Part shown: one piece after another, positions 1 through 11,100 of the stretch
How positions within the stretch are numbered: position 1 is the stretch's first letter
How the letters are laid out: each line of letters opens with the position of its first letter
Assembly: GCA_964017155.1 (NCBI GenBank)
Contig: OZ024855.1
Location: 1 to 64,000, forward strand
DNA: 64,000 nt
Reading direction: 5' to 3'
From: Oasisia sp. SBJ-2009
Lineage: Eukaryota > Annelida > Polychaeta > Sabellida > Siboglinidae
Notes under the pieces: model-generated
What the model saw: only the letters and a program-made list of their open reading frames with translations
Told to the model about the DNA's origin: nothing
Databases searched by the model: none
Translations under genes and position numbers: made by a program

Positions 1-508
1 TATTTTTGCCAACATTTGATACTTGATTAAATTAATTCATTCAATTATAATCATCTTGCGCGTATTTATATTTTATAAACAGCGCGTCTTAGCAAACTAT
101 TGAGGTCGAAAAGACAGAGCGAATTGTGCCAGTCGGAAGCGCAGCGGTGCATGTTACTGCGCTGTGCATATGAAATGAGCGATAAACAGTTTGTTTATGC
201 CGACCACGCTGTCTTTTCGACCTCAAAAGTCTGCTAAGACGCGCTGTATATAAAATATTAATATGCGCAAGACGATTATAATTGATTGAATTAACAAAAT
301 CAAGTATCAAATGTTGGCAAAAATACAGTTATAATACCAAAATTGAGGTGGGCCCGACTTGTACATAAGTGCCAACACTTGCGGGCGCGTACCTTCACGC
401 GCACTCTCTCATAGATAAAAGCACGTATACTCTCAATTTGTTTTAAGTATTTCACTATTTGGCACTTATGTACAAGTCGGACCCACCTCAATGTTGCTAT
501 TATATCAG
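1..508. repeat. Left-block monomer 1 (508 bp)
   Basis: It carries the variant GACAGAGCG in the left A arm and CAGTCGGAAG in the A loop, both shared with monomer 3. The B loop is the long form with CATAGATAAAAG and GTTTTAAGTATT. The left A arm has AAACTATTGAGG. Confidence 0.9.
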
Positions 509-1012
509 TATTTTTGCCAACATTTGATACTTGATTAAATTAATTCATTCAATTATAATCATCTTGCGCGTATTTATATTTTATAAACAGCGCGTCTTGG
601 CAAACTTTTGAGGTCGAAAAGACAGCGCCATTTGTGCCAGTCGCAAGCGCAGCGGTGCATGTTACTGCGCTGTGCATATGATATGAGTGATAAACAGTTT
701 GTTTATGCCGACCACGCTGTCATTTCGACCTCAAAAGTCTGCTAAGACTCGCTGTATATAAAACATTAATATGCGCAAGATGATTATAATTGATTGAATT
801 AACAAAATCAAGTATCAAATGTTGGCAACGATACAGTTATAATACCAAAATTGAGGTGGGCCCGACTTGTACATCAATGCCTACACTTGCGGGCGCTCAA
901 CTTCACGCGCACTCTTTCATAAAAGCACGTATACTCTCAATTTGTTTTCAGTATTTCACTATTTGGCACTTATGTACAAGTCGGACCTACCTCAATGTTG
1001 CTATTATATCAG
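509..1012. repeat. Left-block monomer 2 (504 bp)
   Basis: The B loop is the short form, with ATCAATGCCTACAC and GCGCTCAACTT, close to the alpha loop of the right block. A private change gives CTGTCATTTCGACC in the right A arm near 717-730. Confidence 0.9.
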
Positions 1013-1519
1013 TATTTTTGCCAACATTTGATACTTGATTAAATTAATTCATTCAATTATAATCATCTTGCGCGTATTTATATTTTATAAACAGCGCGTC
1101 TTAGCAAACTATTGAGGTCGAAAAGACAGAGCGAATTGTGCCAGTCGGAAGCGCAGCGGTGCATGTTACTGCGCTGTGCATATGAAATGAGCGATAAACA
1201 GTTTGTTTATGCCGACCACGCTGTCTTTTCGACCTAAAAGTCTGCTAAGACGCGCTGTATATAAAACATTAATATGCGCAAGACGATTATAATTGATTGA
1301 ATTAACAAAATCAAGTATCAAATGTTGGCAAAAATACAGTTATAATACCAAAATTGAGGTGGGCCCGACTTGTACATAAGTGCCAACACTTGCGGGCGCG
1401 TACCTTCACGCGCACTCTCTCATAGATAAAAGCACGTATACTCTCAATTTGTTTTAAGTATTTCACTATTTGGCCCTTATGTACAAGTCGGACCCACCTC
1501 AATGTTGCTATTATATCAG
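1013..1519. repeat. Left-block monomer 3 (507 bp)
   Basis: It is close to monomer 1, sharing GACAGAGCG and CAGTCGGAAG. It has lost one base in the right A arm (CGACCTAAAAGTC near 1229-1241), which explains 507 rather than 508 bp. It also has a private TTGGCCCTTATG in the right B arm. Confidence 0.9.
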
Positions 1520-2026
1520 TATTTTTGCCAACATTTGATACTTGATTAAATTAATTCATTCAATTATAATCATCTTGCGCGTATTTATATTTTATAAACA
1601 GCGCGTCTTGGCAAACTATTGAGGTCGAAAAGACAGCGCGAATTGTGCCAGTCGCAAGCGCAGCGGTGCATGTTACTGCGCTGTGCATATGAAATGAGCG
1701 ATAAACAGTTTGTTTATGCCGACCACGCTGTCTTTTCGACCTCAAAAGTCTGCTAAGACGCGCTGTATATAAAACATTAATATGCGCAAGATGATTATAA
1801 TTGATTGAATTAACAAAATCAAGTATCAAATGTTGGCAAAAATACAGTTATAATACCAAAATTGAGGTGGGCCCGACTTGTACATAAGTGCCAACACTTC
1901 CGGGCGCGTACCTTCACGCGCACTCTCTCATAAATAAAAGCACGTATACTCTCAATTTGTTTCAGTATTTCACTATTTGGCACTTATGTACAAGTCGGAC
2001 CCACCTCAATGTTGTTATTATATCAG
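1520..2026. repeat. Left-block monomer 4 (507 bp)
   Basis: The B loop has CACTTCCGGGCGC and CATAAATAAAAG, with TTGTTTCAG one base shorter than usual. The same combination recurs in monomer 8, so the two are close relatives four units apart. Confidence 0.9.
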
Positions 2027-2530
2027 TATTTTTGCCAACATTTGATACTTGATTAAATTAATTAATTCAATTATAATCATCTTGTGCGTATTTATGTTTT
2101 ATAAACAGCGCGTCTTGGCAAACTTTTGAGGTCGAAAAGACAGCGCCATTTGTGCCAGTCGCAAGCGCAGCGGTGCATGTTACTGCGCTGTGCATATGAT
2201 ATGAGCGATAAACAGTTTGTTTATGCCGACCACGCTGTCTTTTCGACCTCAAAAGTCTGCTAAGACTCGCTGTATATAAAACATTAATATGCGCAAGATG
2301 ATTATAATTGATTGAATTAACAAAATCAAGTATCAAATGTTGGCAACGATACAGTTATAATACCAAAATTGAGGTCGGCCCGACTTGTACATAAATGCCT
2401 ACACTTGCGGGCGCGCAACTTCACGCGCACTCTCTCATAAAAGCACGTATACTCTCAATTTGTTTTCAGTATTTCACTATTTGGCACTTATGTACAAGTC
2501 GGACCCACCTCAATGCTGCTATTATATCAG
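2027..2530. repeat. Left-block monomer 5 (504 bp)
   Basis: It has GCGCCATTTGTGCC in the A stem/loop and the short alpha-like B loop (AAATGCCTACAC, GCGCGCAACTT). The left B arm has GAGGTCGGCCCGAC, which destroys the GGGCCC hexamer present in nearly all other units. Monomer 10 is its closest relative. Confidence 0.9.
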
Positions 2531-3038
2531 TGTTTTTGCCAACATTTGATACTCGATTAAATTAATTCATTCAATTATAATCATCTTGCGCGTATTTATG
2601 TTTTATAAACAGCGCGTCTTGGCAAACTGTTGAGGTCGAAAAGACAGCGCGATTTGTGCCAGTCGCAAGCGCAGCGGTGCATGTTACTGCGCTGTGCATA
2701 TGAAATCAGCGGTAAACAGTTTGTTTATGCCGACCACGCTGTCTTTTCGACCTCAAAAGTCTGCTAAGACGCGCTGTATATAAAACATTAATATGCGCAA
2801 GATGATTATAATTGATTGAATTAACAAAATCAAGTATCAAATGTTGGCAAAAATACAGTTATAATACCAGAATTGAGGTGGGCCCGACTTGTACATAAGT
2901 GCCAACACTTGCGGGCGCGTACCTTCACGCGCACTCTCTCATAGATAAAAGCACGTATACTGTCAATTTGTTTTAAGTATTTCACTATTTGGCACTTATA
3001 TACAAGTCGGACCCACCTCAATGTTGCTATTATATCAG
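2531..3038. repeat. Left-block monomer 6 (508 bp)
   Basis: It starts with a private TGTTTTTGCC and has ATACTCGATT in the left arm, both close to monomer 11. The A loop has GAAATCAGCGGTAAAC. The B loop is the long form with CATAGATAAAAG. Confidence 0.9.
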
Positions 3039-3547
3039 TATTTTTGCCAACATTTGATACTTGATTAAATTAATTCATTCAATTATAATCATCTTGCGCG
3101 TATTTATGTTTTATAAACAGCGCGTCTTGGCAAACTGTTGAGGTCGAAAAGACAGCGCGATTTGTGCCAGTCGCAAGCGCAGCGGTGCATGTTACTACGC
3201 TGTGCATATGAAATCAGCGGTAAACAGTTTGTTTATGCCGACCACGCTGTCTTTTCGACCTCAAAAGTCTGCTAAGATGCGCTGTATATAAAACATATAT
3301 ATGCGCAAGATCAATATATAATTGATTGAATTAACAAAATCAAGTATCAAATGTTGGCAAAAATACAGTTATAATACCAAATTGAGGTGGGCCCGACTTG
3401 CACATAAGTGCCAACACTTGCGGGCGCGTACCTTCACGCGCACTCTCTCATAAATAAAAGCACGTATACTCTCAACTTGTTTTCAGTATTGCACTATTTG
3501 GCACTCATGTTCAAGTCGGACCCACCTCAATGTTGGTAATATATCAG
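3039..3547. repeat. Left-block monomer 7 (509 bp)
   Basis: The right A arm is rearranged to ACATATATATGCGC followed by AGATCAATATATAATT, which weakens pairing with the left arm. The right B arm ends GTTGGTAATATATCAG. Monomer 12 shares all of these changes. Confidence 0.9.
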
Positions 3548-4054
3548 TATTTTTGCCAACATTTGATACTTGATTAAATTAATTCATTCAATTATAATCA
3601 TCTTGCGCGTATTTATGTTTTATAAACAGCGCGTCTTGGCAAACTACTGAGGTCGAAAAGACAGCGCGAATTGTGCCAGTCGCAAGCGCAGCGGTGCATG
3701 TTACTGCGCTGTGCATATGAAATGAGCGATAAACAGTTTGTTTATGCCGACCACGCTGTCTTTTCGACCTCAAAAGTCTGCTAAGACGCGCTGTATATAA
3801 AACATTAATATGCGCAAGATGATTATAATTGATTGAATTAACAAAATCAAGTATCAAATGTTGGCAAAAATACAGTTATAATACCAAAATTGAGGTGGGC
3901 CCGACTTGTACATAAGTGCCAACACTTCCGGGCGCGTACCTTCACGCGCACTCTCTCATAAATAAAAGCACGTATACTCTCAATTTGTTTCAGTATTTCA
4001 CTATTTGGCACTTATGTACAAGTCGGACCCACCTCAATGTTGTTATTATATCAG
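3548..4054. repeat. Left-block monomer 8 (507 bp)
   Basis: Element A carries AAACTACTGAGG, shared only with monomer 13 in this window. Element B matches monomer 4 (CACTTCCGGG, CATAAATAAAAG, TTGTTTCAG). Confidence 0.9.
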
Positions 4055-4562
4055 TATTTTTGCCAACATTTGATACTTGATTAAATTAATTAATTCAATT
4101 ATAATCATCTTGTGCGTATTTATGTTTTATAAACAGCGCGTCTTGGCAAACTTTTGAGGTCGAAAAGACAGCGCCATTTGTGCCAGTCGCAAGCGCAGCG
4201 GTGCATGTTGCTGCGCTGTGCATATGAAATCAGCGGTAAACAGTTTGTTTATGCCGACCACGCTGTCTTTTCGACCTCAAAAGTCTGCTAAGACGCGCTG
4301 TATATAAAACATTAATATGCGCAAGATGATTATAATTGATTGAATTAACAAAATCAAGTATCAAATGTTGGCAAAAATACAGTTATAATACCAAAATTGA
4401 GGTGGGCCCGACTTGTACATAAGTGCCAACACTTGCGGGCGCGTACCTTCACGCGCACTCTCTCATAGATAAAAGCACGTATACTCTCAATTTGTTTTAA
4501 GTATTTCACTATTTGGCACTTATGTACAAGTCGGACCCACCTCAATGTTGCTATTATATCAG
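4055..4562. repeat. Left-block monomer 9 (508 bp), chimeric
   Basis: The left A arm and early loop match monomers 5 and 10 (GCGCCATTTGTGCC at about 4171-4184). From about 4226 the loop reads GAAATCAGCGG as in monomers 6 and 7, and the B loop is the long CATAGATAAAAG form. The join lies between about 4185 and 4226. A private change gives GTTGCTGCGC in the loop. Confidence 0.85.
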
Positions 4563-5068
4563 TATTTTTGCCAACATTTGATACTTGATTAAATTAATTA
4601 ATTCAATTATAATCATCTTGTGCGTATTTATGTTTTTAATAAACAGCGCGTCTTGGCAAACTTTTGAGGTCGAAAAGACAGCGCCATTTGTGCCAGTCGC
4701 AAGCGCAGCGGTGCATGTTACTGCGCTGTGCATATGATATGAGCGATAAACAGTTTGTTTATGCCGACCACGCTTTCTTTTCGACCTCAAAAGTCTGCTA
4801 AGACTCGCTGTATATAAAACATTAATATGCGCAAGATGATTATAATTGATTGAATTAACAAAATCAAGTATCAAATGTTGGCAACGATACAGTTATAATA
4901 CCAAAATTGAGGTGGGCCCGACTTGTACATAAATGCCTACACTTGCGGGCGCGCAACTTCACGCGCACTCTCTCATAAAAGCACGTATACTCTCAATTTG
5001 TTTTCAGTATTTCACTATTTGGCACTTATGTACAAGTCGGACCCACCTCAATGCTGCTATTATATCAG
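4563..5068. repeat. Left-block monomer 10 (506 bp)
   Basis: It is a near copy of monomer 5 with two extra bases in the left A arm (TGTTTTTAATAAAC near 4631-4644) and a private CGCTTTCTTTTCG near 4772. Confidence 0.9.
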
Positions 5069-5576
5069 TGTTTTTGCCAACATTTGAAACTCGATTAAAT
5101 TAATTCATTCAATTATAATCATCTTGCGCGTATTTATGTTTTATAAACAGCGCGTCTTGGCAAACTGTTGAGGTCGAAAAGACAGCGCGATTTGTGCCAG
5201 TCGCAAGCGCAGCGGTGCATGTTACTGCGCTGTGCATATGAAATCAGCGGTAAACAGTTTGTTTATGCCGACCACGCTGTCTTTTCGACCTCAAAAGTCT
5301 GCTAAGACGCGCTGTATATAAAACATTAATATGCGCAAGATGATTATAATTGATTGAATTAACAAAATCAAGTATCAAATTTTGGCAAAAATACAGTTAT
5401 AATACCAAAATTGAGGTGGGCCCGACTTGTACATAAGTGCCAACACTTGCGGGCGCGTACCTTCACGCGCACTCTCTCATAGATAAAAGCACGTATACTC
5501 TCAATTTGTTTTAAGTATTTCACTATTTGGCACTTATGTACAAGTCGGACCCACCTCAATGTTGCTATTATATCAG
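5069..5576. repeat. Left-block monomer 11 (508 bp)
   Basis: It is a near copy of monomer 6, starting TGTTTTTGCC. Private changes are CATTTGAAACTCG in the left arm and AAATTTTGGCAA in the right A arm near 5377-5388. Confidence 0.9.
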
Positions 5577-6085
5577 TATTTTTGCCAACATTTGATACTT
5601 GATTAAATTAATTCATTCAATTATAATCATCTTGCGCGTATTTATGTTTTATAAACAGCGCGTCTTGGCAAACTGTTGAGGTCGAAAAGACAGCGCGATT
5701 TGTGCCAGTCGCAAGCGCAGCGGTGCATGTTACTACGCTGTGCATATGAAATCAGCGGTAAACAGTTTGTTTATGCCGACCACGCTGTCTTTTCGACCTC
5801 AAAAGTCTGCTAAGATGCGCTGTATATAAAACATATATATGCGCAAGATCAATATATAATTGATTGAATTAACAAAATCAAGTATCAAATGTTGGCAAAA
5901 ATACAGTTATAATACCAAATTGAGGTGGGCCCGACTTGCACATAAGTGCCAACACTTGCGGGCGCGTACCTTCACGCGCACTCTCTCATAAATAAAAGCA
6001 CGTATACTCTCAACTTGTTTTCAGTATTTCACTATTTGGCACTCATGTTCAAGTCGGACCCACCTCAATGTTGGTAATATATCAG
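5577..6085. repeat. Left-block monomer 12 (509 bp)
   Basis: It is a near copy of monomer 7, sharing ACATATATATGCGC, AGATCAATATATAATT and GTTGGTAATATATCAG. Confidence 0.9.
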
Positions 6086-6589
6086 TATTTTTGCCAACAT
6101 TTGATACTTGATTAAATTAATTCATTCAATTATAATCATCTTGCGCGTATTTATGTTTTATAAACAGCGCGTCTTGGCAAACTACTGAGGTCGAAAAGAC
6201 AGCGCGAATTGTGCCAGTCGCAAGCGCAGCGGTGCATGTTACTGCGCTGTGCATATGAAATGAGCGATAAACAGTTTGTTTATGCCGACCACGCTGTCTT
6301 TTCGACCTCAAAAGTCTGCTAAGACGCGCTGTATATAAAACATTAATATGCGCAAGATGATTATAATTGATTGAATTAACAAAATCAAGTATCAAATGTT
6401 GGCAAAAATACAGTTATAATACCAAAATTGAGGTGGGCCCGACTTGTACATGAGTGCCAACACTTGCGGGCGCGTACCTTCACGCGCAATCTCTCATAAA
6501 AGCACGTATACTCTCAATTTGTTTTCAGTATTTCACTATTTGGCACTTATGTACAAGTCGGACCCACCTCAATGTTGCTATTATATCAG
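6086..6589. repeat. Left-block monomer 13 (504 bp), boundary chimera
   Basis: Element A matches monomer 8, including AAACTACTGAGG. Element B is the short beta loop of the right block (ACATGAGTGCC, GCGCGTACC, CGCGCAATCTCTCATAAAAG), not the long loop expected from monomer 8. The switch lies between about 6400 and 6450 and marks the boundary between the divergent and homogenised blocks. Confidence 0.88.
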
Positions 6590-8101
6590 TATTTTTGCCA
6601 ACATTTGATACTTGATTAAATTAATTCATTCAATTTTAATCATCTTGCGCGTATTTATGTTTTATAAACAGCGCGTCTTGGCAAACTTTTGAGGTCGAAA
6701 AGACAGCGCGAATTGTGCCAGTCGCAAGCGCAGAGGTGCATGTTACTGCGCTGTGCATATGAAATGAGCGATAAACAGTTTGTTTATGCCGACCACGCTG
6801 TCTTTTCGACCTCAAAAGTCTGCTAAGACGCGCTGTATATAAAACATTAATATGCGCAAGATGATTATAATTGATTGAATTAACAAAATCAAGTATCAAA
6901 TGTTGGCAAAAATACAGTTATAATACCAAAATTGATGTGGGCCCGACTTGTACATGAGTGCCAACACTTGCGGGCGCGTACCTTCACGCGCAATCTCTCA
7001 TAAAAGCACGTATACTCTCAATTTGTTTTCAGTATTTCACTATTTGGCACTTATGTACAAGTCGGAAACACCTCAATGTTGCTACTATATCAGTATTTTT
7101 GCCAACATTTGATACTTGATTAAATTAATTCATTCAATTTTAATCATCTTGCGCGTATTTATGTTTTATAAACAGCGCGTCTTGGCAAACTTTTGAGGTC
7201 GAAAAGACAGCGCGATTTGTGCCAGTTGCAAGCGCAGCGGTGCATGTTACTGCGCTGAGCATACGAAATGAGCGATAAACAGTTTGTTTATGCCGACCGC
7301 GCTGTCTTTTCGACCTCAAAAGTCTGCTAAGACGCGCTGTATATAAAACATTAATATGCGCAAGATGATTATAATTGATTGAATTAACAAAATCAAGTAT
7401 CAAATGTTGGCAAAGATACAGTTATAATACCAAAATTGAGGTGGGCCCGACTTGTACATAAATGCCTACACTTGCGGGCGCGCAACTTCACGCGCACTCT
7501 CTCATAAAAGCACGTATACTCTCACTTTGTTTTCAGTATTTCACTATTTGGCACTTATATACAAGTCGGACCCACCTCAATGTTGCTATTATATCAGTAT
7601 TTTTACCAACATTTGATACTTGATTTAATTAATTCATTCAATTATAATCATCTTGCGCGTATTTATGTTTTATAAACAGCGCGTCTTGGCAAACTTTTGA
7701 GGTCGAAAAGACAGCGCGATTTGTGCCAGTCGCAAGCGCAGCGGTGCATGTTACTGCGCTGAGCATACGAAATGAGCGATAAACAGTTTGTTTATGCCGA
7801 CCGCGCTGTCTTTTCGACCTCAAAAGTCTGCTAAGACGCGCTGTATATAAAACATTAATATGCGCAAGATGATTATAATTGATTGAATTAACAAAATCAA
7901 GTATCAAATGTTGGCAAATATACAGTTATAATACCAAAATTGAGGTGGGCCCGACTTGTACATAAATGCCTACACTTGCGGGCGCGCAACTTCACGCGCA
8001 CTCTCTCATAAAAGCACGTATACTCTCACTTTGTTTTCAGAATTTCACTATTTGGCACTTATGTACAAGTCGGACCCACCTCAATGTTGCTATTATATCA
8101 G
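6590..8101. repeat. First homogenised units: H, R, B
   Basis: Three monomers open the homogenised block. The first is an unusual H unit whose left arm has ATTTTAATC, as in R units, instead of the usual H form ATTATAATC. Confidence 0.85.
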
Positions 8102-11100
8102 TATTTTTGCCAACATTTGATACTTGATTAAATTAATTCATTCAATTATAATCATCTTGCGCGTATTTATGTTTTATAAACAGCGCGTCTTGGCAAACTT
8201 TTGAGGTCGAAAAGACAGCGCGAATTGTGCCAGTCGCAAGCGCAGAGGTGCATGTTACTGCGCTGTGCATATGAAATGAGCGATAAACAGTTTGTTTATG
8301 CCGACCACGCTGTCTTTTCGACCTCAAAAGTCTGCTAAGACGCGCTGTATATAAAACATTAATATGCGCAAGATGATTATAATTGATTGAATTAACAAAA
8401 TCAAGTATCAAATGTTGGCAAAAATACAGTTATAATACCAAAATTGATGTGGGCCCGACTTGTACATGAGTGCCAACACTTGCGGGCGCGTACCTTCACG
8501 CGCAATCTCTCATAAAAGCACGTATACTCTCAATTTGTTTTCAGTATTTCACTATTTGGCACTTATGTACAAGTCGGAAACACCTCAATGTTGCTATTAT
8601 ATCAGTATTTTTGCCAACATTTGATACTTGATTAAATTAATTCATTCAATTATAATCATCTTGCGCGTATTTATGTTTTATAAACAGCGCGTCTTGGCAA
8701 ACTTTTGAGGTCGAAAAGACAGCGCGAATTGTGCCAGTCGCAAGCGCAGAGGTGCATGTTACTGCGCTGTGCATATGAAATGAGCGATAAACAGTTTGTT
8801 TATGCCGACCACGCTGTCTTTTCGACCTCAAAAGTCTGCTAAGACGCGCTGTATATAAAACATTAATATGCGCAAGATGATTATAATTGATTGAATTAAC
8901 AAAATCAAGTATCAAATGTTGGCAAAAATACAGTTATAATACCAAAATTGATGTGGGCCCGACTTGTACATGAGTGCCAACACTTGCGGGCGCGTACCTT
9001 CACGCGCAATCTCTCATAAAAGCACGTATACTCTCAATTTGTTTTCAGTATTTCACTATTTGGCACTTATGTACAAGTCGGAAACACCTCAATGTTGCTA
9101 CTATATCAGTATTTTTGCCAACATTTGATACTTGATTAAATTAATTCATTCAATTTTAATCATCTTGCGCGTATTTATGTTTTATAAACAGCGCGTCTTG
9201 GCAAACTTTTGAGGTCGAAAAGACAGCGCGATTTGTGCCAGTTGCAAGCGCAGTGGTGCATGTTACTGCGCTGAGCATACGAAATGAGCGATAAACAGTT
9301 TGTTTATGCCGACCGCGCTGTTTTTTCGACCTCAAAAGTCTGCTAAGACGCGCTGTATATAAAACATTAATATGCGCAAGATGATTATAATTGATTGAAT
9401 TAACAAAATCAAGTATCAAATGTTGGCAAAAATACAGTTATAATACCAAAATTGATGTGGGCCCGACTTGTACATGAGTGCCAACACTTGCGGGCGCGTA
9501 CCTTCACGCGCAATCTCTCATAAAAGCACGTATACTCTCAATTTGTTTTCAGTATTTCACTATTTGGCACTTATGTACAAGTCGGAAACACCTCAATGTT
9601 GCTACTATATCAGTATTTTTGCCAACATTTGATACTTGATTAAATTAATTCATTCAATTTTAATCATCTTGCGCGTATTTATGTTTTATAAACAGCGCGT
9701 CTTGGCAAACTTTTGAGGTCGAAAAGACAGCGCGATTTGTGCCAGTTGCAAGCGCAGTGGTGCATGTTACTGCGCTGAGCATACGAAATGAGCGATAAAC
9801 AGTTTGTTTATGCCGACCGCGCTGTTTTTTCGACCTCAAAAGTCTGCTAAGACGCGCTGTATATAAAACATTAATATGCGCAAGATGATTATAATTGATT
9901 GAATTAACAAAATCAAGTATCAAATGTTGGCAAAAATACAGTTATAATACCAAAATTGAGGTGGGCCCGACTTGTACATGAGTGCCAACACTTGCGGGCG
10001 CGTACCTTCACGCGCAATCTCTCATAAAAGCACGTATACTCTCAATTTGTTTTCAGTATTTCACTATTTGGCACTTATGTACAAGTCGGAAACACCTCAA
10101 TGTTGCTACTATATCAGTATTTTTGCCAACATTTGATACTTGATTTAATTAATTCATTCAATTATAATCATCTTGCGCGTATTTATGTTTTATAAACAGC
10201 GCGTCTTGGCAAACTTTTGAGGTCGAAAAGACAGCGCGATTTGTGCCAGTCGCAAGCGCAGCGGTGCATGTTACTGCGCTGAGCATACGAAATGAGCGAT
10301 AAACAGTTTGTTTATGCCGACCGCGCTGTCTTTTCGACCTCAAAAGTCTGCTAAGACGCGCTGTATATAAAACATTAATATGCGCAAGATGATTATAATT
10401 GATTGAATTAACAAAATCAAGTATCAAATGTTGGCAAATATACAGTTATAATACCAAAATTGAGGTGGGCCCGACTTGTACATAAATGCCTACACTTGCG
10501 GGCGCGCAACTTCACGCGCACTCTCTCATAAAAGCACGTATACTCTCACTTTGTTTTCAGAATTTCACTATTTGGCACTTATGTACAAGTCGGACCCACC
10601 TCAATGTTGCTATTATATCAGTATTTTTGCCAACATTTGATACTTGATTAAATTAATTCATTCAATTATAATCATCTTGCGCGTATTTATGTTTTATAAA
10701 CAGCGCGTCTTGGCAAACTTTTGAGGTCGAAAAGACAGCGCGAATTGTGCCAGTCGCAAGCGCAGAGGTGCATGTTACTGCGCTGTGCATATGAAATGAG
10801 CGATAAACAGTTTGTTTATGCCGACCACGCTGTCTTTTCGACCTCAAAAGTCTGCTAAGACGCGCTGTATATAAAACATTAATATGCGCAAGATGATTAT
10901 AATTGATTGAATTAACAAAATCAAGTATCAAATGTTGGCAAAAATACAGTTATAATACCAAAATTGATGTGGGCCCGACTTGTACATGAGTGCCAACACT
11001 TGCGGGCGCGTACCTTCACGCGCAATCTCTCATAAAAGCACGTATACTCTCAATTTGTTTTCAGTATTTCACTATTTGGCACTTATGTACAAGTCGGAAA

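Larger units (their letters stand above)
2027..6085. repeat. Left-block higher-order repeat, 5 monomers, about 2.54 kb
   Basis: Monomers 5, 6 and 7 (2027-3547) recur as monomers 10, 11 and 12 (4563-6085). Monomer 8 recurs as monomer 13 in its A element. The offset is 2536-2538 bp, with the difference explained by the 2-bp insertion in monomer 10. Shared private markers include the TGTTTTTGCC start (2531 and 5069) and the ACATATATATGCGC change (near 3293 and 5831). Confidence 0.85.
1..6589. repeat. Divergent left block of 13 monomers (504-509 bp)
   Basis: These monomers differ from one another far more than those to the right. Most carry four extra bases in the B loop (CATAGATAAAAG or CATAAATAAAAG where later units have CATAAAAG), which explains most of the 507-509 bp lengths. 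Their A loops carry a mix of variants found rarely or never in the right block, for example GAAATCAGCGGTAAAC. The minus-strand open frame of the right block is broken in several of them. Older, less homogenised repeats are typically found toward the edge of a satellite array, so this may lie near an array margin. That position is an inference. Confidence 0.9.

Noticed and set aside
300..5559. Minus-strand 63-codon frames in left-block units (for example 1311-1502, 4354-4545) and plus-strand 82-codon frames (790-1038, 58788-59036, 60804-61052, 63325-63573).
   Set aside because: They share a C-terminal stretch on opposite strands only because element B and the A ends are inverted repeats. They appear or vanish with single base changes and show no start-site or coding signals.
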